A DNA stretch of 32,907 nucleotides, from the NCBI GenBank assembly GCA_029865945.1, contig JARXAH010000051.1, forward strand, positions 1 through 32,907. Direction: 5' to 3'. Origin of the DNA: Bacteriovoracaceae bacterium (GTDB lineage Bacteria; Bdellovibrionota; Bacteriovoracia; Bacteriovoracales; Bacteriovoracaceae). Position 1 is the stretch's first letter; each line of letters opens with the position of its first letter. A program made the translations under genes and the position numbers. The notes under the pieces are model-generated. The model did no database searches. It worked only from the letters and a program-made list of their open reading frames with translations, and had not been told where the DNA came from. Positions 1 through 7,892 of the stretch are shown piece after piece.

Positions 1-169
1 TGAAACTAACTTAAGTAAACTTAAATTAGCGTTCGAATTTTATTTTGATTTTTGAAAGTATCCAGAAGCATTGCTGCTTCCACATTCTCTCAGAATTGAT
101 CGGTTCTCTTCTGTAATCCATACTCAACTGCTTTTACACAGCAAGCACAGATTCTTTACTTTATTTGAA

Positions 170-183
170 TTTCAAAGATCAGC
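170..183 (-). promoter_or_regulatory. Possible boxA-like antitermination sequence downstream of tRNA-Ala
   Basis: The minus strand reads GCTGATCTTTGAAA about 23 nt after the tRNA CCA. This resembles rRNA boxA (E. coli TGCTCTTTAACA; 9 of 12 positions match TGATCTTTGAAA). Such sites occur in the 16S-23S spacer between the tRNA genes and 23S. The rest of 1-205 shows no ORF and only a small GAAGCA-TTGC-TGCTTC hairpin at 65-80 without a U tract. Calling it boxA is inference from a short motif. Confidence 0.3.
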
Positions 184-205
184 TTTTAATCAACATAACT
201 ACAAT

Positions 206-281
206 TGGTGGAGATGACAGGGATCGAACCTGCGACCCTCTGAATGCAAATCAGATGCTCTCCCAACTGAGCTACATCCCC
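206..281 (-). tRNA. tRNA-Ala (anticodon UGC)
   Basis: Read on the minus strand, this 76-nt segment folds as a complete cloverleaf. The 7-bp acceptor stem (GGGGATG with CATCTCC) has one G-U pair. The anticodon stem TCTGA/TCAGA encloses the loop TTTGCAT, giving anticodon TGC (Ala). The T loop contains GGTTCGATCC, and the discriminator A is followed by an encoded CCA (206-208). It has its own promoter just upstream and is not preceded by a 16S gene or tRNA-Ile. Confidence 0.97.
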
Positions 282-314
282 AAAAATTATTTCTTAATTT
301 AAAGGCAGAAGTCG

Positions 315-343
315 ATAATAGATTAACCAAACTTTTGTGTCAA
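315..343 (-). promoter_or_regulatory. Sigma70-type promoter of tRNA-Ala
   Basis: On the minus strand a perfect -35 TTGACA (338-343) is separated by exactly 17 bp from TATTAT (315-320), a 5/6 match to the -10 consensus. The expected start near 308 leaves a leader of about 27 nt before the tRNA. The promoter lies in the gap after the last gene of the respiratory operon, so the tRNA can be expressed independently of it. Confidence 0.85.
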
Positions 344-368
344 TAATTTCTATTAAAAAAATTAAAAA

Positions 369-647
369 TTATTCTAGATCCTTTCTTTTTTCATCAGGTA
401 GGTAAATAAAATATTTCAATATTATAAAAATTACCACTAAGAAGCCTAATACCCATACGGTTGGAAGAAATATTCCCTTCAATTCTACATGATCCAACTT
501 CCATCCCTTCTGCGGGGCTGCTTCAGTTGTTATTAGATCTTGTTTTGATGGTTGCTGTGCTCTCTCAGCATTTTCATCTGCAAGAGTTGAATTCGAAATT
601 AATAGTAATGATGTCGTTGTATATAATTTTTTATTTCTTTTTTTCAT
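369..647 (-). CDS. Small membrane protein at the 3' end of the oxidase operon
   Basis: 92 residues, unrecognised. The N-terminus looks like a signal peptide (MKKRNKK, a hydrophobic stretch, then LAD near residue 23). A polar linker follows, then one transmembrane helix at about 60-81 and a short charged tail (DEKRKDLE). The start is supported by GAGG four bases before the ATG. It begins 8 bases after the subunit IV stop, so it is very probably co-transcribed with the oxidase genes and could be a small accessory or assembly subunit. That role rests on context alone. No promoter or good terminator is visible between it and the tRNA promoter. Confidence 0.7.
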   Translation of the reverse strand: MKKRNKKLYTTTSLLLISNSTLADENAERAQQPSKQDLITTEAAPQKGWKLDHVELKGIFLPTVWVLGFLVVIFIILKYFIYLPDEKRKDLE

Positions 648-655
648 AATTCCTC

Positions 656-958
656 TTATCTAACGATGGATTCCACAACTACAAAAACGGTATATAAAAC
701 AGCAAATACGGGTAGTATTGCAATGAACTTCAGCCACATCGCTTCCTCTTTTAAATGCATAAAATAAAAGGCAACAATAAAAACCTTAAATAAGGCCATT
801 GCTGTTTGCAAAAATGCGTTTGTTAAATGTTCATAATTTTGTGATTTAAGATAAAGCTGGGCCAACGTAACAACGATTAAAACCAAAAAAAGACTAAGGT
901 GCATTAATGCACTTTTTTTTGCACTTTCTGGTGAAATCAATGCCGAACCTGTTGCCAT
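656..958 (-). CDS. ctaF: Cytochrome c oxidase subunit IV (prokaryotic type)
   Basis: 100 residues with three predicted membrane helices (about 20-36, 48-70 and 75-97). The FYFMHLK motif ending the second helix is typical of the prokaryotic COX4 (CtaF/CyoD-like) family, which stabilises the haem-copper oxidase core in the inner membrane. Length matches the family (about 95-110). The start has AAGGAG five bases upstream. It lies 28 bases after the SCO gene and 8 bases before the last small ORF of the operon. The family assignment is fairly secure; its exact role in assembly is inferred from homologues. Confidence 0.85.
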   Translation of the reverse strand: MATGSALISPESAKKSALMHLSLFLVLIVVTLAQLYLKSQNYEHLTNAFLQTAMALFKVFIVAFYFMHLKEEAMWLKFIAILPVFAVLYTVFVVVESIVR

Positions 959-986
959 AATTGCTCCTTACTTTTTCGTTAAATTC

Positions 987-1649
987 TTAAATACGGTTAA
1001 TCATTAAACCGATATCAATCATCATTCGATTCACTTCTGAAACATTGTTATGATAAATGCCTCTTACATTAAGACTGCGATCCATAACAAAAAAAGAGCC
1101 GGAATGAACGATATCTATGGCCGAAGTATCTTTAGTAAAATGAACGGGTGACTGTTTAAAAGATTGTAATAGTTCTTGAATTTGTAACTCTGTTCCGGTT
1201 AAAAATTTCCAAACAAAAGGATTCGCACGGTGTTTTCTCGCCAGTGGGAATAATACTTCGGGTGTATCTTTCAAAGGGTCGATGGTGACCGATAAGATGG
1301 AAATACTTTGGCCTAGGCCTCTCACCCTTTTTTCCATATTCTGAGCAGTTTTTAGCATTTCTGGGCATATAGTGGGACACGATGAAAAATGAAAGTGCAC
1401 TATAGTAAATTTCTTGGCCAAAGAAAGGGAGTTAAACTCCACTCCATTTTCATCTAAAAGAGTAAAATTTTTAACAGTAAATAATACTGAAGGAGGCTCT
1501 GGTAAAGGACGAATGACTGAGCGATAAATTGGCGTAAGAAAGGAAAAACCGACCAATATAACCCAGAATAGTTTTTTCTGTACCATGTTGGTGACGAAAT
1601 CCGAGACATGTGAGGTCACCGATTTATTGTTATTAATGACTACATTCAT
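987..1649 (-). CDS. sco: SCO1/SenC-family copper chaperone
   Basis: 220 residues. One N-terminal membrane anchor (about 26-43) precedes a periplasmic thioredoxin-fold domain. The CPTIC copper/redox motif is visible (C91, C95), as is the downstream conserved histidine in DIVHSGSFF (H182), which together form the Cu site of SCO proteins. These proteins deliver copper to, or reduce, the CuA site of oxidase subunit II, and a CuA-bearing subunit II is encoded in the same operon. The ATG overlaps the stop of the upstream cytochrome gene as ATGA, indicating translational coupling. Length is normal for the family. Confidence 0.93.
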   Translation of the reverse strand: MNVVINNNKSVTSHVSDFVTNMVQKKLFWVILVGFSFLTPIYRSVIRPLPEPPSVLFTVKNFTLLDENGVEFNSLSLAKKFTIVHFHFSSCPTICPEMLKTAQNMEKRVRGLGQSISILSVTIDPLKDTPEVLFPLARKHRANPFVWKFLTGTELQIQELLQSFKQSPVHFTKDTSAIDIVHSGSFFVMDRSLNVRGIYHNNVSEVNRMMIDIGLMINRI

Positions 1650-2596
1650 TTACTTCCAACTTTTGTGGGAGCAACTAATTTCTTCATTAGTTCTTCTCGA
1701 CTTTTAAAGTCATTCTTATAATCAACCAAACTATTCACATAATAAGATAATGCCCAAACATCTTCATCACTAACAACCCCACACCAAGCAGGCATTCCTG
1801 AGCCAGTGACACCTGCACACAATCTTTCGGCAACACCTTTTTCATCAGACGCACTCTTCATTGTATTCCAAGTAAAATCAGGTGGAAGAATTTTTATCTT
1901 TCGATCCTTGTATTGATAGAGATAATATTCGGATTCTTGAATCTTTAAATCATACATCGTAGGGTCAAATTCTGAGGCCGGAGTTTGATTGATTTTCATA
2001 CTCAAAGAATTTAATTCATCTTGAGTTACATAGGCCCGATGGCAGCTCTGACAGTTGGCCACGATATGATAAACTTCCTTTCCTCTTTCGATGGCAAAAG
2101 ACTTACGAGCTAATCCAAAAGGGTCATTCATCAAGCTGATTTTTTCACCAACTTTTATTTCCTTATTTTCCCAAACTTGAGGTGCAAAAGTTTTTATAAA
2201 TTGAGTAACGGCGTAGGTCTGCTGATCTGAAATATCCCACTTAAGCATCCCTGTTCCATTGAGGCCATGCTGAATGATTCTTTTAAAATCTTCATCCGTG
2301 GGCAAACCACCATCCTTCACTAAACCAAATTTATACAAACCTTGAGTAAAATTCCTTGGAGGTGGTACAGAACCTTTCGCTGCTGGCCCATTACCTTCGC
2401 CAGTCATCCCGTGGCAACTCATGCAGTATTCCATGTATACTTGCCGTCCCAAATTGAGTGTCTGGACGGAAACGACCTGATTTCCGTTAAAGATTTTTTC
2501 AGACTTAAAACCAGATTCCTCGCATGAAGTTAAAAAAATAAAAAAAAGTAAATAAACCAAACACTGAAATCTATTGGTGAATGATGTTTGCATCAT
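1646..2596 (-). CDS. Dihaem c-type cytochrome, lipoprotein
   Basis: The ATG at 2596 is chosen over an upstream GTG (2614) because GGAAAGG lies nine bases before it. The 316-residue product has a lipoprotein signal peptide with lipobox LTSC (Cys25), so it should be a membrane-tethered periplasmic protein. Two class-I-like haem domains follow: CMSCH (58-62) with probable axial Met117 in the TGMLKW segment, and CQSCH (182-186) with probable Met268 in SGMPAW. It sits between oxidase subunit III and SCO and overlaps SCO by 4 nt. A likely job is passing electrons to the CuA centre, since subunit II carries no haem c domain of its own. That role is inferred. Confidence 0.88.
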   Translation of the reverse strand: MMQTSFTNRFQCLVYLLFFIFLTSCEESGFKSEKIFNGNQVVSVQTLNLGRQVYMEYCMSCHGMTGEGNGPAAKGSVPPPRNFTQGLYKFGLVKDGGLPTDEDFKRIIQHGLNGTGMLKWDISDQQTYAVTQFIKTFAPQVWENKEIKVGEKISLMNDPFGLARKSFAIERGKEVYHIVANCQSCHRAYVTQDELNSLSMKINQTPASEFDPTMYDLKIQESEYYLYQYKDRKIKILPPDFTWNTMKSASDEKGVAERLCAGVTGSGMPAWCGVVSDEDVWALSYYVNSLVDYKNDFKSREELMKKLVAPTKVGSK

Positions 2597-2614
2597 AAAA
2601 CTCTGCCTTTCCAC

Positions 2615-3226
2615 TTATAAAGGTGCAAATAATCCAATTAGTAATAGAACCCACACCAGACTCAAAAAATGCCAAAACGAAGAGTAAAAATTTATCTTAA
2701 TTGTTTGTATTTTATATTCATTCTCATTGAGGAAAAAATCTGTCCTAGATTTTCGAATTCTATTTAAGAAAATCAACAAGAAAAAAAGTCCTAACAAAAT
2801 ATGGGCCGCATGTATCCATGTCATGGCTTGCAGAAAAGAAGCAAATGCCCCCGATTCAACGTTGAAACCATGAGTATTCAATTCTCTCCAAAACAAAAAT
2901 TGAACGGCCAAAAAACAAAATCCTAAGAAGATACTTAACTTCAAAGAAATCCGCGCCTTTTTTAACTTTTCAGGAGTTGATAAGTTTCGCTGAGCTGACC
3001 ATAAAAATAAAGAACTTAAGAAAATAAATATGGTACTTAAGGTTGGTTTTGAGATCGATAACAATAAAAAAGCAGGTGGCGGCCAAACCACGAAATTATC
3101 TCGCATGAGAATTAAGCAGAGCAAAAGAGCAGCAAAAAGCATACCAAAAATTAGCAAACTAATCGTTGATGCAATATTTAATCCATCGATTTTTTGTTGC
3201 TCTAAAAACGTTTTTTCATCAATCAT
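2615..3226 (-). CDS. Cytochrome c oxidase subunit III-like protein (second copy)
   Basis: 203 residues with about five hydrophobic helices. The C-terminal FWHFLSLVWVLL segment is the family signature (compare FWHFVDFVWILV in the other copy), and TWIHAAHILLGLFFL matches the HxxH helix of subunit III. It is quite divergent from the copy at 7893-8504. The ORF starts one base after the subunit I stop and ends immediately before the cytochrome c gene, so it belongs to the same transcript. Subunit III stabilises the proton-uptake side of haem-copper oxidases. Whether both copies sit in one enzyme cannot be told from sequence. Confidence 0.85.
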   Translation of the reverse strand: MIDEKTFLEQQKIDGLNIASTISLLIFGMLFAALLLCLILMRDNFVVWPPPAFLLLSISKPTLSTIFIFLSSLFLWSAQRNLSTPEKLKKARISLKLSIFLGFCFLAVQFLFWRELNTHGFNVESGAFASFLQAMTWIHAAHILLGLFFLLIFLNRIRKSRTDFFLNENEYKIQTIKINFYSSFWHFLSLVWVLLLIGLFAPL

Positions 3227-3227
3227 A

Positions 3228-4952
3228 CTACCTGACCAACTCTTCAGTTTGATATTGAAAATCTCTTCCAGTTTTTAATAAAGGATTACCAAATTCGTGA
3301 GGACCACATTTGACAGTTGGGATCGTATCAAAATTGTGTGTTTTTGGTGGAGACGGGAGCGTCCACTCTAGCGTTCCCACTTGCCATGGATTTTCAACGG
3401 CGATTGGGCCTTTCCAAAGGGAATAAATAAAATTAAATAAAAAGGGAAGCTGACCAAATCCCATTAATAAAGCACTCCAGGTAATGAAAGTGTTTAGTGG
3501 AATTAGATTTTGCATAAACTCGTAGACAAATGGATTGTATAGACGACGATGCATTCCTGCATATCCAACAACTAACATTCCAAAAAAAACACCATTGAGA
3601 CCAATCATTGTGATCCAAAAATGAATCTTGCCCAATGTTTCGTTCATCATTCTTCCAAACATTTTCGGAAACCAAAAATAAATTCCAGCAAAACCACCAA
3701 GAAGCACGGAGGCGGCCATCGTGTAGTGAAAGTGCCCAACGACGAAATAAGTGTCATGCAAATAAAAGTCAGTGGTGGCCGCACCAAGATAAAGACCAGT
3801 CAAGCCTCCAAGACCAAAAACAAAAACGACTCCAAGAGCAAAAATCATAGGCGTATCAAAAGATATAGAACCGCGCCATAAAGTTCCAAGCCAGTTGGCA
3901 AAGAAGATGGCAGAAGGAATGGAAATGGTCATCGTGAGAGTCATAAAAGTTTGAGTTAGAAGTGGCGACATTTGCGTCGTAAACATGTGGTGGCCATAAA
4001 CCAATGTTGATAAAACTGTAATCGCTGTCATCGAAAGTGCTGTTGCCTTTGCCGCAAAGGCTGGCTTACGCGAAAAGAAAGAAAGAAAATCCGAAACCAT
4101 TCCCCAAGCAGGAAGAATAAGAATATATACTTCTGGGTGACCAAAAATCCAAAAAACGTGTTGGAATAAGATGGGATCTCCTCCCCCAGTTGTTGCAGCT
4201 GCACCAGCGAGAAAAAAAGTGGTTCCAAAGACACGATCAAAGACGAGAAGGAGTAGCCCAGCACCTAAAACGGGAATAAATAATGCATTGAGAATGGCCG
4301 TTAACCATAATCCCCAAATTGTCAGAGGCATATCAAAGTAGCCCATACCAGGTGCTCTAAAAGCAATAATGGTAGTGATATAATTAATGGCGCCCATGGT
4401 TGAACTGACACCCAAAACAAAGAGGGATAAACACCAAAGCGTTTGTCCAGCACCTGGAGAGCCGATTAAAGTACTTAGCGTTGGGTATGAAGTCCAGCCG
4501 CCAGCAGCTCCACCGAGAGGTAGAAAAAGCGAGGCCAGCATAAGGACAGCAGAAAGAACGGCGATGTGAAAGGAGAGCAAGTTTAGCAAAGGAAATGCCA
4601 TGTCTCTTGCGCCTATCATGAGCGGAATACAATAGTTACCAAAAGCACCAATCAGAATGGGAGTAATTGCGAAGAAAATCATTATTGTTCCATGCAAAGT
4701 AAAAAGCATAGAATAAGTATCAGGAGGCACAACACCATTGGTATGAGGAAAAAGAATCGGCCCAATTACTGGGAAAGGTTCGCCAGGAAATGCAAGGGTC
4801 CAGCGAATGAGAAGGGCCATCATTCCACCAATACCTAAAAAGAAAATTCCGTACCACAAAAATTGTTTTGCGATCACTTTGTGGTCGTAAGAAAAAACAT
4901 ACTTGGTTAAGAATGTTGTCGGCGCCGGATGTATATCATGAGCGTATGTCAT
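3228..4952 (-). CDS. ctaD: Cytochrome c oxidase subunit I (aa3 type)
   Basis: 574 residues, the usual length, with 12 or more membrane helices. Metal ligands are present: H87 and H409 for low-spin haem a, H407 for haem a3, and H272, H321 and H322 for CuB. Tyr276 is in the HPEVY motif for the His-Tyr cross-link. Glu274 of the D pathway and the Asp117 of ARDMAF are kept, placing it among A-type oxidases. The position of the K-pathway lysine (PTGVK in typical A-type enzymes) reads PSAIF here, with Phe350. The start has GAGGG four bases upstream. It catalyses reduction of O2 to water with proton pumping in the inner membrane. It follows subunit II by 74 bases. Confidence 0.97.
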   Translation of the reverse strand: MTYAHDIHPAPTTFLTKYVFSYDHKVIAKQFLWYGIFFLGIGGMMALLIRWTLAFPGEPFPVIGPILFPHTNGVVPPDTYSMLFTLHGTIMIFFAITPILIGAFGNYCIPLMIGARDMAFPLLNLLSFHIAVLSAVLMLASLFLPLGGAAGGWTSYPTLSTLIGSPGAGQTLWCLSLFVLGVSSTMGAINYITTIIAFRAPGMGYFDMPLTIWGLWLTAILNALFIPVLGAGLLLLVFDRVFGTTFFLAGAAATTGGGDPILFQHVFWIFGHPEVYILILPAWGMVSDFLSFFSRKPAFAAKATALSMTAITVLSTLVYGHHMFTTQMSPLLTQTFMTLTMTISIPSAIFFANWLGTLWRGSISFDTPMIFALGVVFVFGLGGLTGLYLGAATTDFYLHDTYFVVGHFHYTMAASVLLGGFAGIYFWFPKMFGRMMNETLGKIHFWITMIGLNGVFFGMLVVGYAGMHRRLYNPFVYEFMQNLIPLNTFITWSALLMGFGQLPFLFNFIYSLWKGPIAVENPWQVGTLEWTLPSPPKTHNFDTIPTVKCGPHEFGNPLLKTGRDFQYQTEELVR

Positions 4953-5026
4953 AGTTCCCTCAATTAAGTTTCATTAAGTTTAAAGATATTTTAGTTTTGA
5001 ACTTTTATTTTTACATTTACTTTTAT

Positions 5027-5857
5027 TTATTGTTTTTCCCACTTCCAACCCCAATAATTTTCCACTGTAGAAGGGTCTGAACCATTTTTAGCGAGAACAT
5101 TCGCTGAAGCTTGCCATTTTTCGAAATCTTCGATTTCCATCACAACTAATTTTGCACCCATTTTATAGTGAGCAGTTCCACACATTTCTGCACAACCAAT
5201 ATCATAGGTTCCCGTCTTAGTTAGTTCTACCCAAAGCCTTGTAACTCGACCTGGGATGGCATCAACTTTATTGCGAATGAAAGGAATATAAAAAGAGTGA
5301 ATCACATCTTTCGAAGATACTCTATATTCTATTTTTCTTCCTTTCGGTACATAGAGGATGTGGTTGGTTGTGATATCATCATCGGTATTAAACTCCTTAT
5401 CACTTCCTTCATATCTAAAATTCCACATCCATTGTTGCGCCATAATCTCGACATGAAGTGGATTTTCGTCTGCTGTTGGAAATTTCCAAAAGACCTCTTT
5501 AATATCTTTATTGGCAATCCCTGCGATCATGGAGTCGATAGCAAAAAATACTACTAAACCGATCAGTAGAGTTATTTTGAGATGGGCCTTTTTATATCCA
5601 TAGGTGTAGTAAGGAACTTTATTTCTTTTTGCACTATAGTAATAACAGAAGCCAAATAGGCCGGCGCAAACAAAAATAAATGAAATAGTAATCGAAACCG
5701 TAATGTAATCAAACAACCAGTCGGATAAATGTCCATAAGTAGAAATATCGATTGGTCGCTTAAAGGCAGACCAAATGCTCGGTGCTTCAGAAACATTAAT
5801 TTGAGAAAATAAAATTTGCGAAAGAAAAAAATTGAATTGTTGCATCATCAGCGCCAT
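5027..5857 (-). CDS. ctaC: Cytochrome c oxidase subunit II (CuA subunit)
   Basis: 276 residues. A hydrophobic N-terminus (possible signal peptide) is followed by two membrane helices (about 50-75 and 93-113) and a periplasmic cupredoxin domain. The binuclear CuA ligands are all visible: H187, C222, E224, C226, H230 and M233. The aromatic electron-entry motif QQWMWNFRYEG is at about 141-151. There is no C-terminal CXXCH domain, so this is not a caa3 enzyme and needs a separate cytochrome donor. Candidates in the operon are the dihaem lipoprotein and the octahaem protein. AGAGG lies seven bases before the ATG. Confidence 0.96.
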   Translation of the reverse strand: MALMMQQFNFFLSQILFSQINVSEAPSIWSAFKRPIDISTYGHLSDWLFDYITVSITISFIFVCAGLFGFCYYYSAKRNKVPYYTYGYKKAHLKITLLIGLVVFFAIDSMIAGIANKDIKEVFWKFPTADENPLHVEIMAQQWMWNFRYEGSDKEFNTDDDITTNHILYVPKGRKIEYRVSSKDVIHSFYIPFIRNKVDAIPGRVTRLWVELTKTGTYDIGCAEMCGTAHYKMGAKLVVMEIEDFEKWQASANVLAKNGSDPSTVENYWGWKWEKQ

Positions 5858-5891
5858 AGATTTTCCTCTATTTTATTTATTCCAAAAATTT

Positions 5892-7679
5892 TTAATACCA
5901 TGCATAGATCCAAATCAGCTGCGCGGGCAAATAAACTAGCGAGCTCCAAAAAATGATTTTAGACCACTGCAAAATGCCGCTATAGTGTTTTGCTTTAATA
6001 AAAAATCCTTGGAGGTTGAGAGCTAAAAAAACTAATGAGAAAACGACTGATCCATAAACATAAGTTAAAGACTCAGTCTTACCTAGGACAAAAGGCACAA
6101 TAGTTAAAATGGTAATTAAGAAACAAAAAAAGAACATTCTTTTTTGGGTAGACCTAAGACCAAGTACATTGGGATAGATTTTAATTCCCGCTTTTCCATA
6201 ATCAGCCGCATAACGAATAGAGATCGAAAGAAAGTGAGGAATTTGCCATAAAAAAAGAATCATAAACAATAGAAAAGAGAGAAAAGAAATTTCACCCGTA
6301 ACGCCTGAGTAACCCATCAGCGGAGGAATGGCACCTGGTATAGCTCCAATAAAGACGGCCAAAGGAGTTTTAGTTTTGAGGGGAGTATAAAGAGCAACAT
6401 AAAGTACTGAAGCGCTAAGGCCAAGAAAAAATGTAAGAAAATTACTGGCAAAATACGTCAACCCAAGTCCAAAACTAAGTAGAGTTGCCCCATAGTAAAA
6501 AGCTGAAGTCGGACTAATTCGGCCAGAAGGAATGGCCCGATTGGCAGTACGTTCCATGGTTGAATCAAGCTCGCGCTCCATAAAACAATTAATCACACAA
6601 GCACCAGCAACGGTGGCGATAATTCCTAGGAGCAAAAAGATGCATTGAAAAATGTGAACTGGGGCATTGGAAATAAGCACACCCATAAGGCTAGTCATCA
6701 AAACAAGAGTGGATAGCCTTGGCTTGGTCAAAGAAAGATAATCCAAAAATGTTCGTTTCATTTTTGATAAATGAGAAAAATCGTTTTCGTTGTTTGAGAA
6801 GGCGAGCACATTTAAAAAAGTTAAAAATGTTGTACAAAACAATAGTGCTGCTAATGCTAAGTGTAGTGTTGTAGGCAATACCTCAATGCCACTCGATGCT
6901 GTCCAAATGCCAACAAAAACTTGAAAAGAAATAATCGAAATCATGATTTTCCGAACCGGCATCCCTAAAATTAGAAAACTGTTAGGAATGGAACGGTAGA
7001 GAAAAATAAAAACGGTTAAAACTCCAAGTCCAAGAATTCGGTGTGTATAATGAAGCCACGCTTCTATTGACGAAGGCAAACCCCATGCGGAATTTTGAAT
7101 CATATCTTGGCAAAGTAGGCCATTAGACCAACCTGTTCCGCAAGCGCCACCAAGACCCAAATGTCTTATAGCAGCACCCCAAACCATTTGAACAAAGAGG
7201 AAAATGAGTGCCAATAGTAAATTTTTTACTAAATTTGAAGGCAATTTAATTTTTTCTTTCGTTAGTAAAATCGGGAAGTTTACTTGATGAATAAAGATTA
7301 AAGTTAACAAAAAAAGCATGGAAGTTGCTAAGTGAGCAGTAGAAACATAAGAGGGCAGGAGAAACAAAACGGTCAATCCGCCTAATACTCCTTGAAAAAT
7401 CACCAAAATTAGGGCGAATAAAAATAAATATTTTCTAGGGTTTGATTTTAAATAAGCAGTGATGAGTAGTATGACACTGATAAATCCCACTAAGCTAGCA
7501 AGCAACCTGTGAGAGTGCTCGATGAGTACCCCCCCGACCATCACGGGCATCAACTCTCCATAGCAGAGAGGCCAATCTGGGCATGCTAACGATGAACCGG
7601 TGTTATGAACAAAGCCACCCAAACAGATGAGACAAAAAGTTAATAAAATGTTGAGTCTTATTCCCCACTTAATAATCAC
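5892..7679 (-). CDS. ctaA/ctaB: Fused haem A synthase (CtaA) - haem O synthase (CtaB)
   Basis: 595 residues, two enzymes in one chain. Residues 1 to about 300 are CtaA/COX15-like: eight helices, Cys33/Cys39 in ACPDWPLC, a second Cys pair in GACGTGWSNGLLC, and haem-ligand histidines in EHSHR, STAHL, HYTHR and TTLHL. From about residue 310 (LTKPR) to the end is UbiA-type protohaem IX farnesyltransferase. Its first prenyl-diphosphate motif has Glu in place of the more common first Asp (NCFMERELDSTMERT). CtaB makes haem O and CtaA oxidises it to haem A for the oxidase encoded next door. The start is a GTG overlapping the upstream stop (GTGA), with AAGGA ten bases before it. Confidence 0.95.
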   Translation of the reverse strand: MIIKWGIRLNILLTFCLICLGGFVHNTGSSLACPDWPLCYGELMPVMVGGVLIEHSHRLLASLVGFISVILLITAYLKSNPRKYLFLFALILVIFQGVLGGLTVLFLLPSYVSTAHLATSMLFLLTLIFIHQVNFPILLTKEKIKLPSNLVKNLLLALIFLFVQMVWGAAIRHLGLGGACGTGWSNGLLCQDMIQNSAWGLPSSIEAWLHYTHRILGLGVLTVFIFLYRSIPNSFLILGMPVRKIMISIISFQVFVGIWTASSGIEVLPTTLHLALAALLFCTTFLTFLNVLAFSNNENDFSHLSKMKRTFLDYLSLTKPRLSTLVLMTSLMGVLISNAPVHIFQCIFLLLGIIATVAGACVINCFMERELDSTMERTANRAIPSGRISPTSAFYYGATLLSFGLGLTYFASNFLTFFLGLSASVLYVALYTPLKTKTPLAVFIGAIPGAIPPLMGYSGVTGEISFLSFLLFMILFLWQIPHFLSISIRYAADYGKAGIKIYPNVLGLRSTQKRMFFFCFLITILTIVPFVLGKTESLTYVYGSVVFSLVFLALNLQGFFIKAKHYSGILQWSKIIFWSSLVYLPAQLIWIYAWY

Positions 7680-7876
7680 AAATTCTTTTTCCTTCTTTTG
7701 TAGGCCAAATGGTAAATTTTAAAAAGCGGAATATAGCAAAATAAAATAAAGACACCAAGAATGACGAACGAACCTATTCCACTAGGATTTTTAGATGCGC
7801 CGCAGTTAGGACAACTTAATGCCTCCCAAGTGGCACACAAAGAGTAGAGCAAAGTCGCATTAAGAATTAATTTCAA
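7676..7876 (-). CDS. Small membrane protein with CPNC motif
   Basis: 66 residues, not recognised. A hydrophobic N-terminus (about 2-20) is followed by a CPNC motif (about 22-25), one transmembrane helix (about 33-55) and a basic tail (YKRRKKNL), which suggests the CxxC faces the periplasm. The start is TTG with a strong GGAGGG eight bases upstream. The stop overlaps the GTG of the CtaA-CtaB gene, implying coupled translation. Position between subunit III and the haem A enzymes suggests an oxidase assembly, thiol or metal-handling role, but this is inference from context. Confidence 0.75.
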   Translation of the reverse strand: MKLILNATLLYSLCATWEALSCPNCGASKNPSGIGSFVILGVFILFCYIPLFKIYHLAYKRRKKNL

Positions 7877-7892
7877 AATTGAAACCCTCCCT

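Noticed and set aside
1-205. rRNA gene fragment at the left edge
   Set aside because: No recognisable 16S, 23S or 5S segment could be read; only a boxA-like motif and a small hairpin are present.
342-373. AT-only inverted repeat AATAATTT/AAATTATT after the last respiratory gene, considered as terminator
   Set aside because: The stem has only A-T pairs with a 16-nt loop and overlaps the stop codon and the tRNA promoter; it is likely a product of AT richness.
5027-5857. Classification of the oxidase as caa3
   Set aside because: Subunit II ends after the CuA domain and has no CXXCH haem site.
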